In this document: positions 6,333 to 7,673 of the stretch, one piece after another
Numbering within the stretch: the first letter of the stretch is position 1
How the letters are laid out: every line of letters begins with the position of its first letter
Assembly: GCA_017958015.1 (NCBI GenBank)
Contig: JAGDDM010000168.1
Coordinates: forward strand, 1-7,673
DNA from: Abditibacteriota bacterium
GTDB taxonomy: Bacteria; Armatimonadota; UBA5829
DNA length: 7,673 bases
Direction: 5' to 3'
The notes under the pieces: generated by a model
Seen by the model: only the letters and a program-made list of their open reading frames with translations
Database searches by the model: none
What the model was told of the DNA's origin: nothing
Position numbers and translations under genes: made by a program

Positions 6333-7616
6333 ATGAGCAAATACAGATTCGAGACACTTCAACTTCACGTGGGACAGGAACAGCCGGATCCGGCAACCGA
6401 TTCCAGGGCGGTTCCCATTTACCAGACCACATCATACGTATTTCACGACTCCGCCCACGCCGCGGCCCGGTTCGGACTCACGGACCCCGGCAACATCTAC
6501 GGCAGACTGACCAACTCCACTCAGGACGTGCTTGAGAAGAGAGTGGCGGCTCTCGAGGGCGGCGTGGCGGCGCTGGCAACCGCCTCCGGCGCGGCGGCAA
6601 TCACCTACACCATTCAGGCGCTGGCCCAGCAGGGCGACCACATCGTGTCCCAGACCACCATATACGGCGGCACCTTCAATCTCCTTGCCCACACTTTGGC
6701 GGGCTTCGGCGTGGAGACATCCTTCGTTGATATCCACAATCTCGACGAGGTGAAGGCGGCCATCAGACCCAACACCAAGGCTATCTTCCTTGAGACTCTG
6801 GGCAATCCGGGCAGCGACATTCCGGACATCGACGCAATCAGCGAAATCGCCCACGCGGCGGGGATTCCGGTTGTCATAGACAACACCTTCGGCACCCCGT
6901 ATCTCATCAGACCTTTGGAGCACGGCGCGGACATAGTTGTCCATTCCGCCACCAAGTTCCTGGGCGGCCACGGCACCACTTTGGGCGGCGTTATCGTCGA
7001 CGGCGGCAAGTTCGACTGGAAAGCCTCCGGCAAGTACGCCCCCATCGCCGACCCCAACCCCAGCTATCACGGTATTTCCTTCGCCGACGCCGTGGGCCCG
7101 GCGGCATTCGTCACCTACATCAGAGCCATTTTGCTCCGCGACACCGGCGCCGCTATATCCCCCTTCAACGCTTTCCTGCTGCTGCAGGGCGTGGAGACCC
7201 TTTCCCTGCGCCTTGACCGCCACGCGGAGAACACCGCCAAGGTGGTTGAGTATCTGGCGAACCACCCCAAGGTGGCGAAGGTGAATCATCCCTCACTGCC
7301 GGACCATCCTCAGCACGATCTCTACAAGAAATACTTCCCCAAGGGCGGCGGGTCCATCTTTACCTTCGACATCAAGGGCGGACAGGAAGAGGCTTTCAAA
7401 TTTATCGACAGCCTTGAGATTTTCTCCCTGCTGGCAAACGTGGCGGACGTGAAATCCCTGGTTATCCACCCCGCTACCACCACCCACTCTCAGCTCACCA
7501 CCGAGGAGCTGGAGGCCCAGGATATCCATCCCGGCACCATCAGACTTTCCGTAGGCACCGAGCATATCGACGACATTATCGGCGACCTCGAGAAAGGTTT
7601 CGCATCATTGGCATAG
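6333..7616 (+). CDS. metY: O-acetylhomoserine sulfhydrylase (homocysteine synthase)
   Basis: A pyridoxal-phosphate enzyme of the Cys/Met metabolism family that makes homocysteine from O-acetylhomoserine and sulfide, the direct route to methionine. The 427 residues match the usual MetY length and exceed the roughly 380-400 of MetB/MetC. It shows the opening ETLQLHVGQEQPDPATDSRAVPIYQTTSY, NIYGRLTNST with Y56 and R58 for phosphate contact, ATASGAAAI (82-90), VIDNTFGTPY with D183 to the cofactor ring nitrogen, and HSATKFLGGHGTT with the Schiff-base lysine K208. The MetY-type insertion containing YHGISFADAVGP follows, and the end is HPGTIRLSVGTEHIDDI. GAGAGG six bases upstream fixes the start. It is divergent from the Rrf2 gene and shares the candidate operator with cysK. 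It could also accept other sulfur donors; the family can be broad. Confidence 0.93.
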   Translation: MSKYRFETLQLHVGQEQPDPATDSRAVPIYQTTSYVFHDSAHAAARFGLTDPGNIYGRLTNSTQDVLEKRVAALEGGVAALATASGAAAITYTIQALAQQGDHIVSQTTIYGGTFNLLAHTLAGFGVETSFVDIHNLDEVKAAIRPNTKAIFLETLGNPGSDIPDIDAISEIAHAAGIPVVIDNTFGTPYLIRPLEHGADIVVHSATKFLGGHGTTLGGVIVDGGKFDWKASGKYAPIADPNPSYHGISFADAVGPAAFVTYIRAILLRDTGAAISPFNAFLLLQGVETLSLRLDRHAENTAKVVEYLANHPKVAKVNHPSLPDHPQHDLYKKYFPKGGGSIFTFDIKGGQEEAFKFIDSLEIFSLLANVADVKSLVIHPATTTHSQLTTEELEAQDIHPGTIRLSVGTEHIDDIIGDLEKGFASLA

Positions 7617-7636
7617 TACTTTGTCCTTCTGTGAAT

Positions 7637-7669
7637 GGGCTCCCGAGTAGCGCGGGAGCCCTCTTTTTT
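7637..7669 (+). terminator. Intrinsic terminator of metY
   Basis: A 9-bp perfect stem, GGGCTCCCG (7637-7645) with CGGGAGCCC (7653-7661), closes a 7-base loop and is followed by TCTTTTTT (7662-7669). It lies 20 bases after the metY stop. The stem core GGGAGCC/GGCTCCC is the same as in the terminator at 5766-5782. Confidence 0.92.
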
Positions 7670-7673
7670 GCCG

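Noticed and set aside
6432..7289. 285-codon open frame on the minus strand opposite metY
   Set aside because: Antisense shadow of a highly conserved enzyme gene; no motif, start signal or terminator.
5766..7661. Repeat family based on the shared GGGAGCC/GGCTCCC stems
   Set aside because: Both copies are short terminator stems directly after genes; similarity beyond the 7-base core is absent, so a mobile or dispersed repeat is not supported.

Overview
The window is 7.7 kb of ordinary chromosomal-looking DNA with five genes, one of them cut by the left edge. It seems to come from a diderm (two-membrane) bacterium that anchors its outer membrane through SLH-domain porins. The evidence is the first gene: the end of an SLH domain, then a coiled coil, then a beta-barrel ending in phenylalanine. 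That architecture is known from Negativicutes, Synergistota, Cyanobacteria and relatives, Deinococcus-Thermus and Armatimonadota/Abditibacteriota-type lineages. The sequence alone does not decide between them; the wording of the SLH end and the company of beta-helix carbohydrate proteins make me lean weakly to the Armatimonadota/Abditibacteriota side. The protein-coding DNA is moderately GC-rich and the promoters are classical sigma-70 type.

Layout from left to right. (1) 2-1576 (+): SLH-porin, 5' end missing, followed by a UUCG-loop intrinsic terminator that can work in both directions. (2) 1653-4645 (-): a two-gene operon. It begins with a secreted protein carrying two pectate-lyase-3-like beta-helix modules and continues, through an ATGA overlap, into a GH28-like beta-helix protein without a signal peptide. 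A good promoter (TTGATA-17-TATAAT) lies just ahead of it. (3) 4832-5761 (+): cysK, behind a perfect consensus promoter (TTGACA-17-TATAAT with an extended -10). (4) 5792-6229 (-): an Rrf2-family regulator with a Cys cluster, with its own promoter and terminator. (5) 6333-7616 (+): metY-type O-acetylhomoserine sulfhydrylase, closed by a strong terminator.

The right half reads as a compact sulfur-assimilation module. CysK makes cysteine from O-acetylserine and sulfide, MetY makes homocysteine from O-acetylhomoserine and sulfide, and the Rrf2 protein between them is the obvious candidate regulator. The most useful observation is that both enzyme genes carry a near-identical site in front of their start codons (4778-4798 and 6296-6312). 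The two copies agree at 14 of 17 positions and each contains an inverted repeat. This is a plausible operator for the Rrf2 protein, and the metY copy also lies in the regulator's own upstream region.

The left half is about the cell envelope and carbohydrate: a porin next to a beta-helix operon of unknown substrate. I found no mobile element, CRISPR array, tRNA or rRNA, and no convincing wholly novel multi-gene system. No gene-free stretch exceeds about 190 bases.
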